Of a stretch of DNA of 64,000 bases, positions 51,326 through 59,786 are shown piece after piece; positions within the stretch are counted from its first letter, which is position 1; the number at the start of each line of letters is the position of its first letter. This stretch comes from JANRKF01 sp033763575 (GTDB taxonomy: Bacteria; Pseudomonadota; Alphaproteobacteria; Rickettsiales; SXRF01). Where the stretch lies: NCBI GenBank assembly GCA_033763575.1, contig JANRKF010000024.1:62001-126000 (forward strand), written 5' to 3'. The notes beneath the pieces were generated by a model. The model did not search any database and was not told the origin of the DNA. It saw nothing but the letters and a program-made list of their open reading frames with translations. The translations under genes and the position numbers were made by a program.

Positions 51326-51658
51326 CTACTCCGAATCCGTTGCAATCTTAAGCGCGCTGATTTCCTTACCGCTGCAAAGATCGATGTGAACCATTTCCAG
51401 CTCGCCGGGCGCTTTGGCAAAAGCAAGGCGCAGTGTTGAGCCTTCGATCGCCGTATCGACGATCTGCCCCCTGCCCTTCAGGTTCACCGCCCCACCCGGG
51501 CATTGTGCCGGAAGCGCCGAGCCGCTCGCGGCGACGGAAGATGGCGGGCCTTTTATCTTCATCCACACCGCCGCGCCGACCACCAGGAAGCCCAGCACCA
51601 GCACGATACCCATAGAAATCACTAGCGTTTTGAGCGCATTTAGGTTTTTGTCCGACAT
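51326..51658 (-). CDS. Small single-pass membrane protein (possibly DUF6476)
   Basis: 110 residues from ATG 51658 (MSDKNLNALKTLVISMGIVLVLGFLVVGAAVWM): N-terminal membrane anchor 11-33, then a small periplasmic domain with two Cys (LPAQCPGG, IDLCSGKE). It is divergent from rluD with only 0 bp between start codons, as small DUF6476-like proteins often are in alphaproteobacteria; the family name is a guess from context. A much longer frame upstream is antisense to rluD and is not real. Confidence 0.68.
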   Translation of the reverse strand: MSDKNLNALKTLVISMGIVLVLGFLVVGAAVWMKIKGPPSSVAASGSALPAQCPGGAVNLKGRGQIVDTAIEGSTLRLAFAKAPGELEMVHIDLCSGKEISALKIATDSE

Positions 51659-52645
51659 ATGGAATCCCCTGACACGAAAATACTGGTGGTTGAAGACGAT
51701 GCGTCCGGCGAACGGCTGGACAAATTTCTTTCCTCCCGCTTGCCTGATTTCTCGCGAAGCCGCATCCAGGCGCTGCTTGCGCAAGGCATGGTCACGCTCT
51801 CGGGCAAGGTGATAGAGGATGCCGCGCAGAAAGTCAAACCGGCGCAACGCGTTACCCTCACCATTCCCGCCGCCACGCCGACCCACATGGTCGCACAGGA
51901 TATCGCGCTCGATGTGGTGTATGAGGATGCCGACCTGCTGATCATCAATAAGCAGGCCGGGCTTACCGTCCACCCCGCGCCCGGACATCCCGATAATACG
52001 CTGGTCAACGCGCTTCTCGCCCATTGCGGCGATTCGCTTTCCGGCATCGGCGGCGTGTCGCGCCCCGGCATCGTCCACCGCATCGACAAGGATACCAGCG
52101 GCCTGCTCGTCGTCGCCAAGCATGACGTCGCGCATAACGCGCTCTCCGCCCAGCTCGCCGACCGCAGCCTGTCGCGCACCTACCAGGCCGTCTGCTGGGG
52201 GAAACCCGCACCCGCCCACGGCACCGTCACCAGCAATATCGGCCGCTCCCCCACCAACCGGCAGAAAATGGCGGTGGTGAAAACCGGCGGGAAACCGGCG
52301 GTGACACATTACCGGACGCTGGAGGATTTCGGCGTGGCATCGCTGGTGGAATGCAAGCTGGAAAGCGGCCGCACCCACCAGATCCGCGTGCATATGCTGC
52401 ATCTGGGCCACCCGCTCCTGGGCGATCCGATCTATGGGCAGGCAACCTCCTCGCGCCTTAAATCCGGCCAGTATAAAAACATGCCGGCGGAGATGCGCGA
52501 AGCGCTCATCGCCTTTGACCGACAGGCGCTCCACGCCATCCGCATGGGGTTCATCCATCCGAGAAGCGGCAAGCATGTCGAGTTCCACGCGCCGCTGCCG
52601 GAGGATTTCAAGAATCTCATTGAACAATTAAGCGCGGCGAAGTAA
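51659..52645 (+). CDS. rluD: 23S rRNA pseudouridine synthase RluD family
   Basis: 328 residues. N-terminal S4 domain (GERLDKFLSSRLPDFSRSRIQALLAQG), then the catalytic domain with VHRIDKDTSGLLVVAKHD (catalytic Asp) and LESGRTHQIRVHM. RluD modifies U1911/U1915/U1917 of 23S rRNA; RluA-family members with S4 domains are RluC/RluD. Full length. It starts one base after the divergent small membrane gene. In many alphaproteobacteria rpoH follows; here tldD does. Confidence 0.93.
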   Translation: MESPDTKILVVEDDASGERLDKFLSSRLPDFSRSRIQALLAQGMVTLSGKVIEDAAQKVKPAQRVTLTIPAATPTHMVAQDIALDVVYEDADLLIINKQAGLTVHPAPGHPDNTLVNALLAHCGDSLSGIGGVSRPGIVHRIDKDTSGLLVVAKHDVAHNALSAQLADRSLSRTYQAVCWGKPAPAHGTVTSNIGRSPTNRQKMAVVKTGGKPAVTHYRTLEDFGVASLVECKLESGRTHQIRVHMLHLGHPLLGDPIYGQATSSRLKSGQYKNMPAEMREALIAFDRQALHAIRMGFIHPRSGKHVEFHAPLPEDFKNLIEQLSAAK

Positions 52646-52653
52646 AAATCACC

Positions 52654-54078
52654 ATGCCTCATTCCTCCCTTTTCTTTACCGAATCCGCGCTTGATGAAAG
52701 CACCGCCGAGCGGCTGGTGCAGCAGGCATTATCGGGCGCTGACGATGGCGAGCTGTTCCTCGAATATAACCAGAGCGAGAGCCTGCATTTCGATGACCGG
52801 AAACTGAAAAATGCCAGCCTGAATGTGGCGCAGGGCTTCGGGCTGCGCTCGGTAATCGGCGAGATGAGCGCCTTTGCCCATTCCACCGATATCAGCGAGC
52901 AGGCGCTAAGGCGGGCCTCTGAAACGATAACCAGCATCCAGCATCAGGGCGCGGCGGCGGAAATAAAACTGCCCGCGCCGGGCAAGGCGCATCAGCTCTA
53001 TAACGGCGACAACCCCATTTCCGCTATTCCGTTCGAGAAAAAAATCGCCCTGCTGCAGGAAATCGACAGCTACCTGCGCACCAAGGATAACCGCGTGGTG
53101 CAGGTATCGGCCTCGCTTTCCGGGCAGTGGCAGGTGGTGCATATCATCCGCGCCGATGGCAGGAAGGCAAGCGATGTGCGGCCATTGGTGCGTATCGGCG
53201 TCAATGTGATCGTCGAGCAGGATGGGCGGCGCGAATCGGGCAATGCCGGGGCGGGCGGTCGGGCGGCCTATACCCAATATATCAGCGGACCGGCATGGAA
53301 AAAACTGGCCGATGAGGCGCTGCGCACCGCGCTGGTGAATCTGGAATCCATCCCCGCACCGGGCGGCGAGATGACCGTGGTATTAGGCGCTGGCTGGCCC
53401 GGCATTTTACTGCACGAGGCGATCGGCCACGGGCTGGAGGGCGATTTCAACCGCAAGGGCACCTCGGCGTTTGCGGGGCTGATGGGCAAGCAAATCGCAA
53501 GCCTTGGCGTCACCGTGAAAGATGACGGCACCATCGAAGGGCGGCGCGGCTCGCTGAATGTCGACGACGAAGGCACGCCCACCCATTGCACCACGCTGAT
53601 CGAGGATGGAATACTGGTCGGCTATCTGCAGGACCGGCAAAACGCCCGGCTGATGAACGCCGCCCCCACCGGCAACGGTCGCCGCGAAAGCTTCGGCCAC
53701 CAGCCGATGCCGCGCATGACCAACACCTATATGCTCTCCGGCGACAGCTCACAGGAATCGATGATCGCCTCGGTGAAAAAAGGCGTCTATGCCGCCAATT
53801 TCGGCGGCGGGCAGGTCGACATCACCTCGGGCAAATTCGTGTTCTCGGCCTCGGAGGCCTATTTGATTGAAAATGGCAAAATCACCCGCCCGATCAAAGG
53901 CGCTACCATCATCGGTAATGGCCCGGACTGCCTCACCAAAATCCGCGCCATCGGCAACGATATGCGCCTCGACGACGGCATCGGCACCTGCGGCAAGGCG
54001 GGGCAAAGCGTTCCCGTGGGCGTGGGCCAGCCCAGCCTGCTCATCGAGGGGCTAACCGTGGGCGGAACAGCGGTTTAG
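52654..54078 (+). CDS. tldD: Metalloprotease TldD
   Basis: 474 residues. TldD/PmbA family zinc motif HEAIGHGLEGDF (HExxxH) near 255, GRRGSLNVDDEGTPT, and glycine-rich C-terminus. With TldE it forms a peptidase that processes antibiotics such as microcin B17 and CcdA; the partner is not in this window. The TAG stop lies at the first base of the heptamer repeat 54078-54151. It follows rluD by 8 bp, so likely the same transcript. Confidence 0.94.
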   Translation: MPHSSLFFTESALDESTAERLVQQALSGADDGELFLEYNQSESLHFDDRKLKNASLNVAQGFGLRSVIGEMSAFAHSTDISEQALRRASETITSIQHQGAAAEIKLPAPGKAHQLYNGDNPISAIPFEKKIALLQEIDSYLRTKDNRVVQVSASLSGQWQVVHIIRADGRKASDVRPLVRIGVNVIVEQDGRRESGNAGAGGRAAYTQYISGPAWKKLADEALRTALVNLESIPAPGGEMTVVLGAGWPGILLHEAIGHGLEGDFNRKGTSAFAGLMGKQIASLGVTVKDDGTIEGRRGSLNVDDEGTPTHCTTLIEDGILVGYLQDRQNARLMNAAPTGNGRRESFGHQPMPRMTNTYMLSGDSSQESMIASVKKGVYAANFGGGQVDITSGKFVFSASEAYLIENGKITRPIKGATIIGNGPDCLTKIRAIGNDMRLDDGIGTCGKAGQSVPVGVGQPSLLIEGLTVGGTAV

Positions 54079-54151
54079 TCTTTGGTCTTTAGTCCATGGT
54101 CTTTGGTCAGTAATACACACCAAAGACAAAAGACCATCGACCAAGGACCAT
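54078..54151. repeat. 7-bp periodic inverted repeat after tldD
   Basis: Left arm GTCTTTG GTCTTTA GTCCATG GTCTTTG GTCAGTA; right arm ACCAAAG ACAAAAG ACCATCG ACCAAGG. The right arm reverse-complements to the same unit. Confidence 0.82.
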
Positions 54152-54287
54152 TTATGACAGTTATGTTACAGAACCGTGACGGTTCCGTGAAGATTGGCAC
54201 CCCGCAGCCAATAAGCCTTTGCGCACCCTCCCCGTTTTATATATGATGAAACTGTAAGAAGAAACGAACCCAACGGGGATGACCAAT

Positions 54288-54479
54288 ATGAGTACAGATA
54301 CATGCCATGGAATCGCGCAATTTACTGCCATCGGCGGCAATAGAGACGTTGCAGGATTGATTGCAAGCTATCTGGGTGGACTGGCCAGCCGGGGTACTTG
54401 TATCGAGGGAGCAATGCCTAATGGCCCGGGTCTGGCTGTAAGTATAGGTACTCCCAGCGCCGGAATAGGCCTCGCCTAG
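54288..54479 (+). CDS. Small Gly/Ala-rich protein (63 residues)
   Basis: From ATG 54288 (MSTDTCHGIAQFTAIGGNRD), with ribosome site AACGGGG nine bases before it; ATG 54279 is too close to that site. Two Cys and a LIASYLGG stretch are present. The tail reads PNGPGLAVSIGTPSAGIGLA. A strong terminator follows at 54504. No family; could be a small secreted or modified peptide. Real because of the site and terminator, but weak evidence. Confidence 0.5.
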   Translation: MSTDTCHGIAQFTAIGGNRDVAGLIASYLGGLASRGTCIEGAMPNGPGLAVSIGTPSAGIGLA

Positions 54480-54503
54480 CGAGAGAAATTCCTTTAGCTG
54501 TTG

Positions 54504-54540
54504 AAAAATAGAGGTAAGCTAAGTGCTTACCTCTATTTTT
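54504..54540 (+). terminator. Rho-independent terminator
   Basis: AAAAATAGAGGTAAGC, loop TAAGT, GCTTACCTCTATTTTT: a 16-bp perfect stem with AT-rich ends and a T-run on both strands. It ends the 63-codon gene transcript. Confidence 0.85.
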
Positions 54541-54596
54541 GCCGTTTACTTTACCCTGTATCCACGGTAGAGTGGGATATTCTTATCGGAGCGTAT

Positions 54597-54965
54597 GTGA
54601 CCACGAAATGGGCGAATAATCCTGCTGGGGAAAAACCCGATTTCAGCGAGCTTTTCAAAGAGCAGTACGCCGTGGTTCTCATGCGCGGTAAAAACTCCTT
54701 CGGCGACCATATTTACAGCTATATCAAAATTACCTTCGCCAACTTCAAGCGCATGTACGAGGAGATGGAGGCGAAGAAGCAATTCACCCCATCGGATTAC
54801 GGCGAAGTGGTAGCCGCCGGCACGGGCGAACCCACGGACGAAGTGAAAGCCGAAATCGCCGCGCAATATCCTATGCTCGATCAAAAACCCGCAAGCAGCA
54901 GCAGTAGCGGAAGCGGCGGAAGCGCGGCTGCACCCGTTGCCAAAAAAGCATGGGATGAGTATTAG
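54597..54965 (+). CDS. Uncharacterised 122-residue protein
   Basis: Start GTG 54597 with CGGAG just before (the longer frame from 54501 runs through the terminator stem and is rejected). No known domain. An ordered part (FSELFKEQYAVVLMRGKNSFGDHIYSYIKITFANFKRMYEEMEAK) is followed by KQFTPSDYGEVVAAGTGEPTDEVKAEIAAQYPM and a Ser/Gly-rich flexible tail. No signal peptide. Convergent with ubiD across the palindrome at 54970. Confidence 0.62.
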   Translation: MTTKWANNPAGEKPDFSELFKEQYAVVLMRGKNSFGDHIYSYIKITFANFKRMYEEMEAKKQFTPSDYGEVVAAGTGEPTDEVKAEIAAQYPMLDQKPASSSSSGSGGSAAAPVAKKAWDEY

Positions 54966-54969
54966 CTCT

Positions 54970-55051
54970 GTCATCCCCGCGTAGGCGGGGATCCATTCGC
55001 AAAAAAAATACATAATATAAGCGAATAGACTCCCGCCTACGCGGGAGTGAC
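54970..55051. repeat. GTCATNCC palindrome between two genes and into ubiD
   Basis: 82 bp: GTCATCCCCGCG...GGGGATCCATTCGC, AT-rich loop, GCGAATAGACTCCCGCCTACG. The right arm supplies the last codons and stop of ubiD. Confidence 0.85.
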
Positions 55052-56512
55052 AAAAATCTTCTCCCACATCGCATCCACTTTCTTCACCACATCCTCATCC
55101 ATGCGAATTTCCTTGCCCCATTCGCGGGTTGTCTCGCCGGGCAGTTTATTGGTGGCGTCCAGCCCGACCTTGCCGCCGAGTCCGGAGACGGGCGAGGCGA
55201 AATCCAGATAATCAATCGGCGTATTCTCCACGCAGGTAATATCGCGCACCGGGTCCATGCGGGTACTCACCGCCCACATCACCTCTTTCCAATTCCTGCA
55301 ATCAATATCGTCATCCACCACGATGATCCATTTGGTATACACAAACTGGCGCAGGAACGACCAAATCCCCATCATCACCCGCTTGGCATGGCCCGCATAA
55401 GCTTTTTTGATGGAAACCACCGCAATGCGATACGAACAGCCTTCCGGCGGCAGGTAGAAATCCACAATTTCGGGGAATTGCTGCTGGAGAAGTGGGATGA
55501 ACACCTCGTTCAGCGCCTCACCCAGCACGCTTGGCTCATCCGGCGGCTTGCCGGTATAGGTGGTGAGGTAAATGGGATTCTTCCGCGTGGTGATGGCGGT
55601 GATGGTGAAGACCGGAAACTTCTCCACCGAGTTATAATAACCCGTATGGTCGCCATACGGCCCCTCGTCGCCATATTCATCCAGCGAAACGAAACCCTCC
55701 AGCACGATCTCAGCATTCGCGGGCACTTTCAGCGGAATGGTTTTGCAATCCACCAGCTCCACCGCCTTGCCGCGCAGGAGGCCAGCGTATTGATATTCGC
55801 TCATTGTGTCCGGTACCGGCGTGACCGCCGCCAGAATCGTTCCCGGGTCGCAACCGATGACGGCAGCGGCGGGCAGCGGCTCGCGTTTCGCCTTACCCCA
55901 GCGCGCATGGTGCTGCGCCCCGCCCCGATGCTTCAGCCAACGCATCAACGTCTTGTTTTTGCCCAGCACCTGCATGCGGTAGATGCCTAAATTATAATTG
56001 TCCTCGCCCTTGCCGGTCGGCCCCTTGGTGACGATGAGCGGCCAGGTGATGAGCGGCGCAGGTTCCCCTGGCCAGCAGCCCTGAATGGGCAGTTTCGATA
56101 GATCGATATCATCGCCCGTGAGCACGATTTCCTGACAGGGGGCTTTGGAAACTGTTTTTGGCTTCATCGCCATGATGGTTTTGAGCAGCGGCAGCATGCC
56201 CGCCGCTTCTTTCAGGCTGCCGGGAGGTTCCGGCTGCTTCATGAAGGCCAGCGCCTCGCCCACTTCGCGCAGTTCTTCCGGCTTTTTCCCCATAGCAAGC
56301 GCCACCCGCTCCACCGTGCCAAAAAGGTTGATGAGAGCAGGCATGCTATGCCCAATGACATTCTCAAACAGCATCGCCGGGCCGCCAGTAGCAATCAGGC
56401 GTGTGCCAATCTCCGTCATCTCCAGATGCGGCGAGACAGGCTCCGAAACGCGCACCAGCAATCCGCGCTTTTCCAGATCAGTAATGAAATCCCGGAGGGA
56501 AGAATAGATCAT
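55037..56512 (-). CDS. ubiD: UbiD-family decarboxylase, with repeat-derived stop codon
   Basis: 491 residues, prenylated-FMN-dependent decarboxylase (3-octaprenyl-4-hydroxybenzoate carboxy-lyase type) in ubiquinone synthesis. Features: MIYSSLRDFITDLEKRGLLVRV N-terminus, YNLGIYRMQVLGKNKTLMRWLKHRGGAQHHA, and DEYGDEGPYGDHTGYYNSVEKFPVF active-site stretch. The C-terminus KIFVTPA followed by TAG is encoded by the GTCAT palindrome at 54970-55051. No ubiX beside it. Confidence 0.93.
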   Translation of the reverse strand: MIYSSLRDFITDLEKRGLLVRVSEPVSPHLEMTEIGTRLIATGGPAMLFENVIGHSMPALINLFGTVERVALAMGKKPEELREVGEALAFMKQPEPPGSLKEAAGMLPLLKTIMAMKPKTVSKAPCQEIVLTGDDIDLSKLPIQGCWPGEPAPLITWPLIVTKGPTGKGEDNYNLGIYRMQVLGKNKTLMRWLKHRGGAQHHARWGKAKREPLPAAAVIGCDPGTILAAVTPVPDTMSEYQYAGLLRGKAVELVDCKTIPLKVPANAEIVLEGFVSLDEYGDEGPYGDHTGYYNSVEKFPVFTITAITTRKNPIYLTTYTGKPPDEPSVLGEALNEVFIPLLQQQFPEIVDFYLPPEGCSYRIAVVSIKKAYAGHAKRVMMGIWSFLRQFVYTKWIIVVDDDIDCRNWKEVMWAVSTRMDPVRDITCVENTPIDYLDFASPVSGLGGKVGLDATNKLPGETTREWGKEIRMDEDVVKKVDAMWEKIFVTPA

Positions 56513-56521
56513 GAAACGATG

Positions 56522-57100
56522 TTATGGTTTTTTTGCCGCCGCCGCCACGGTTTTTAATTTCACCAGCACCTTCACCTCGTCGGCCACCGAGGCGGTATCG
56601 TCCCAACCAATGCGGAAATCCTTGCGTTTCAACATCGCCTCACCAGTGATGCTTGCGGCCTCGGGGCTGAATTCGTCCAGCGTAAACACCAGCACGACAG
56701 GAATAGTGACACCCTTCATGGTCAACGTTCCATGCGCTTCGTAGTTTTTCCCGCCGAGCGCGGTGAAGGACTGGGTAGAAAATGTAGCTTGCGGGAATGC
56801 TTTGACGTCTAGCCAGTCAGCTTTTGGAAGCATATCTTTGGCCTCGTCATCACTTGCCGTGACGCTCCCCGTATCAATAATCACCTCCGCCTTGCTCGCC
56901 GGAAGCGCCTCCGGATGGAAGGCAATATGCGCAGAGAAGCTGGCAAACTCGCCGGCAATCACTGCCGTTCCCTGCTTCGCCTCGAAACGAAGCGTGCTTT
57001 CTTTGGGAATAATCTGGAAAGCAACCGGCGTAGGCGCGGCATAGGCAGGCGACAGGAAAAGCGCAAAAAATAATGATGGTAGTAATCGCGCAGATTTCAT
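56522..57100 (-). CDS. YceI-family periplasmic protein
   Basis: 192 residues from ATG 57100, preceded by AGAGGTG; a GTG two codons upstream is weaker. Signal peptide MKSARLLPSLFFALFLSPAYAAP. YceI lipocalin-like fold: STLRFEAKQGTAVIAGEFASFSAHIAFHPEAL, VIIDTGSVTASDDEAKDMLPKADWLDVKAFPQATF, THGTLTMKGVTIPV. Members bind isoprenoid quinones or polyisoprenoids in the periplasm. The gene lies 9 bp after ubiD in the opposite translational order and may share its transcript, which hints at quinone handling. Confidence 0.9.
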   Translation of the reverse strand: MKSARLLPSLFFALFLSPAYAAPTPVAFQIIPKESTLRFEAKQGTAVIAGEFASFSAHIAFHPEALPASKAEVIIDTGSVTASDDEAKDMLPKADWLDVKAFPQATFSTQSFTALGGKNYEAHGTLTMKGVTIPVVLVFTLDEFSPEAASITGEAMLKRKDFRIGWDDTASVADEVKVLVKLKTVAAAAKKP

Positions 57101-57119
57101 ACTCACCTCTATCGTGAAA

Positions 57120-57206
57120 TGGTGCCCAGGAGGAGACTCGAACTCCTACACTCTTGCGAGCGCTAGCACCTGAAGCTAGTGCGTCTACCAATTCCGCCAC
57201 CTGGGC
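57120..57206 (-). tRNA. tRNA-Leu (anticodon CAG)
   Basis: 87 nt including CCA. Acceptor GCCCAGG/CCTGGGC; anticodon loop TTCAGGT (CAG) in CTAGC/GCTAG; long variable arm GCTCGCAAGAG typical of Leu; T arm GAGGAGTTCGAGTCTCCTC. Read on the minus strand. A palindrome lies 9 bp upstream. Confidence 0.97.
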
Positions 57207-57214
57207 AACCCTTG

Positions 57215-57355
57215 CAAAATCCACATGTGGATTTTGTATCTCTACATCAAGAAACTTCCGCGATTTCCTGCCGGAAACCACATGAAGCTTGCTCAAGGCT
57301 GGCTCGCGCTCCTGCACTCACATCGCCATGAGTGGGATGGCTTACAGCCAGAGGG
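57215..57355. repeat. Palindrome plus CGCATGGAAC-family element upstream of tRNA-Leu
   Basis: A perfect 22-bp palindrome (57215-57236, CAAAATCCACA and inverse) followed by CTTCCGCGATTTCC..., ACATGAAGCTTGCTCAAGGC, TGGCTCGCGCTCCTGCACTC, matching the left arm of the copy at 29468. No gene in the remaining space to 57424, apart from a probable promoter for the next gene. Confidence 0.68.
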
Positions 57356-57424
57356 CGCATTTTGTCAATGCGCCTTTCATGGTTTTTGTTGAAGTTTGTG
57401 TTTATTCTGTCTTAATCGGTTGTT

Positions 57425-58372
57425 ATGGCACAGCATAGCAGGATTATCACTATTGTCGGCGGCAGCGGGTTTGTAGGGCGTTACGTTGTCCAGCAACTGG
57501 CCCATGCCGGTTATCGTGTTCAGGTGATCTGCCGCAATCCGAACGCCGCGCTCGCGCTCAAAACTGCGGGCGATCCCGGGCAGGTCGTCCTCACCGCGGG
57601 CAATATCGCCAGGCCGGAGGCGCTTTCCGGCAAGCTTGCCGGGTCGTATGCGGTGGTTAATCTGGTCGGCGTCCTATTCGAAAATGGCGCGCAAAATTTC
57701 GCCGCATTACATGCAAAAAGCGCGGAAGCACTGGCAAAACTGGCTAAATCCGCGGGCGCGGCACGGTTCATCCATCTCTCGGCGCTCGGAGTGGATAAGG
57801 CCTTCGGAAGCGAATATGCCCGCACCAAGCTCGTCGGCGAAAAAGCGGTGACAGCCGCATTCACGGGCGCCACCATCCTCCGCCCAAGCGTCATTTTCGG
57901 GCCGGAAGATCATTTTTTCAACCAGTTCGCTGCCATGCCCGCGCTACCGCTCATCGGCGGCGGGAAAACACGTTTCCAGCCGGTCTATGTCGGCGATGTG
58001 GCAAAAGCGGTGCTTGCCTGCCTCGAACAGCCGGAAAGCGCGGGACAGCTTTACGAGCTGGGCGGCGCGAAAACCTATAGCTTTAAGGCACTCATGGATT
58101 TTGTGCAGGAGGTATTGCGGGTAAAAAAACCGATGGTGAAGCTGCCGTTTGGCCTGGCGATGCTGGTCGCATTTTTTGCCGAAACGGCGTATAAATTGAT
58201 TCCGCTGATACGCAGGCCGCTACTCACCCGCGACCAGGTGCGGCTGCTTAAATATGACAACGTAGTAAGCGCCGACGCCAACACACTGACCGATTTAGGC
58301 GTTACACCGCAACCACTGGAGACCATTGTTCCCCGCTACCTCGCACGGTTCAACCCCAAAAAAGGCTGGTGA
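57425..58372 (+). CDS. NAD-binding protein of the complex I NDUFA9 type
   Basis: 315 residues, atypical SDR. TIVGGSGFVGRYVVQQLAHAGYRVQVICRN N-terminal NAD(P) site; FIHLSALGVDKAFGSEYARTKLVGEKAV with YxxxK; ATILRPSVIFGPEDHFFNQFAAMP; C-terminal DRDQVRLLKYDNVVS pattern. These features are those of alphaproteobacterial homologues of mitochondrial NDUFA9, which associate with complex I, and of other NAD-epimerase-like proteins. Role inferred. gltD begins 1 bp after its stop. Confidence 0.85.
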   Translation: MAQHSRIITIVGGSGFVGRYVVQQLAHAGYRVQVICRNPNAALALKTAGDPGQVVLTAGNIARPEALSGKLAGSYAVVNLVGVLFENGAQNFAALHAKSAEALAKLAKSAGAARFIHLSALGVDKAFGSEYARTKLVGEKAVTAAFTGATILRPSVIFGPEDHFFNQFAAMPALPLIGGGKTRFQPVYVGDVAKAVLACLEQPESAGQLYELGGAKTYSFKALMDFVQEVLRVKKPMVKLPFGLAMLVAFFAETAYKLIPLIRRPLLTRDQVRLLKYDNVVSADANTLTDLGVTPQPLETIVPRYLARFNPKKGW

Positions 58373-58373
58373 T

Positions 58374-59786
58374 ATGTTGAAATTCACCACAGAAGGGCAG
58401 CATTACCCGGAAGTAAAACCGGCCGGGTTGCGTAAAGATGATTTCGATGAAATTTACGCGCAGTTTGCAGCGCAGGAAGCGGCAAAACAAGCCTCCCGCT
58501 GCTCGCAATGCGGCATTCCCTTCTGCCAGATCCATTGCCCGCTGCAGAATAATATTCCCGATTGGCTGAAGCTTGCCGCCGAAGGTCGGCTGGAAGAGGC
58601 GTATGCCATGTCTTCCGCCACCAATAATTTCCCGGAAATTTGCGGGCGCATCTGCCCGCAGGATAAATTATGCGAAGGCAACTGCGTCATCGAAAAGGAT
58701 TTCGGCTCCGTCACCATCGGCGCGGTCGAGCGTTACATTACCGAAAAGGCCTTTGAAAATGGCTGGGTAAAGGCCTCTAAACCGGCGCGGGAGAGCGGCA
58801 AAAGCATCGCCATCATCGGTGCCGGGCCTGCCGGGCTGGCGGCGGCCGATATGCTCCGGCGCGAAGGCCACGCCGTGCATGTCTATGACCGCTATGACCG
58901 GGTGGGCGGGTTGCTTATTTACGGCATTCCGAATTTCAAACTGGAAAAACATGTGGTGGCGCGCAGGCACGGGCTGCTTTCTGAGAGCGGCATTATATTC
59001 CACATGGGTGAATCGATCGGCACGACCACGAAGCTGGAAACATTACGCAAAAAACATGACGCCGTGCTGATCGCCACCGGCGTCTATAAGGCCCGCGAGA
59101 TCGACCTTCCGGAGCATCACCTGCCCGGCATTTTCCCGGCACTCGAATATCTGACCGCCAGCAACCGCAAGGGCCTCGGCGACAAGGTGGGTGCATTCGA
59201 TTCCGGCGAGCTCGACGCGAAGGGCAAGCACGTCGTGGTGATCGGCGGTGGCGATACGGCGATGGATTGCGTGCGGACCGCCGTGCGGCAGGGCGCCGCC
59301 AAAGTCACCTGCCTCTACCGCCGCGACCGCGCCAACATGCCCGGCAGCGCAAGGGAGGTAAAAAACGCCGAGGAAGAAGGCGTGGAATTCGCGTGGCTGT
59401 CCGCCCCCAAAGCCTTCATCGGCAAAAAGAAAATCGAGCAGGTTTTAGTGCAGAAAATGCATCTGGGCCAGCATGACAAGGCCGGGCGGCAAAGCGTGAT
59501 GGCGATCGATGGCGACACCGTCAACGTCAAAGCCGATATGGCGATCATGGCGCTGGGCTTCGATGCCGAAGACCTCCCCGCCATGTTCGGCACACCGGAA
59601 TTGAAACTCTCGCCTTACGGCACCCTCGCCGTCAATACGCAGTTTGAAACGAGCCTGCCGAATGTATTCGCCGCCGGTGATATTGTGCGCGGCGCCTCGC
59701 TCGTCGTCTGGGCGATCCGCGACGGGCGCGACGCGGCAGCAGCCATTCACCGGAAGCTTGCGGTGCAAGCGAGGAAGGTGGCGTGA
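58374..59786 (+). CDS. gltD: Glutamate synthase small subunit (NADPH)
   Basis: 470 residues from ATG 58374. Two [4Fe-4S] ligand sets: CSQCGIPFCQIHCPL and CGRICPQDKLCEGNC. FAD site AIIGAGPAGLAAADML, NADPH site VVVIGGGDTAMDCVRTAV, and C-terminal FAD region NVFAAGDIVRGASLVVWAI. Supplies electrons from NADPH to GltB. The stop overlaps the gltB ATG. Confidence 0.97.
   Translation: MLKFTTEGQHYPEVKPAGLRKDDFDEIYAQFAAQEAAKQASRCSQCGIPFCQIHCPLQNNIPDWLKLAAEGRLEEAYAMSSATNNFPEICGRICPQDKLCEGNCVIEKDFGSVTIGAVERYITEKAFENGWVKASKPARESGKSIAIIGAGPAGLAAADMLRREGHAVHVYDRYDRVGGLLIYGIPNFKLEKHVVARRHGLLSESGIIFHMGESIGTTTKLETLRKKHDAVLIATGVYKAREIDLPEHHLPGIFPALEYLTASNRKGLGDKVGAFDSGELDAKGKHVVVIGGGDTAMDCVRTAVRQGAAKVTCLYRRDRANMPGSAREVKNAEEEGVEFAWLSAPKAFIGKKKIEQVLVQKMHLGQHDKAGRQSVMAIDGDTVNVKADMAIMALGFDAEDLPAMFGTPELKLSPYGTLAVNTQFETSLPNVFAAGDIVRGASLVVWAIRDGRDAAAAIHRKLAVQARKVA

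Noticed and set aside
51659..52627. Upstream part of a 433-residue minus frame that would extend the small membrane gene
   Set aside because: It is antisense to rluD. Only the last 110 codons (from 51658) have a start, signal anchor and Cys pattern.
54078..54151. Heptamer repeats read as a CRISPR or integron attachment site
   Set aside because: Units are 7 bp without spacers and there is no integrase.
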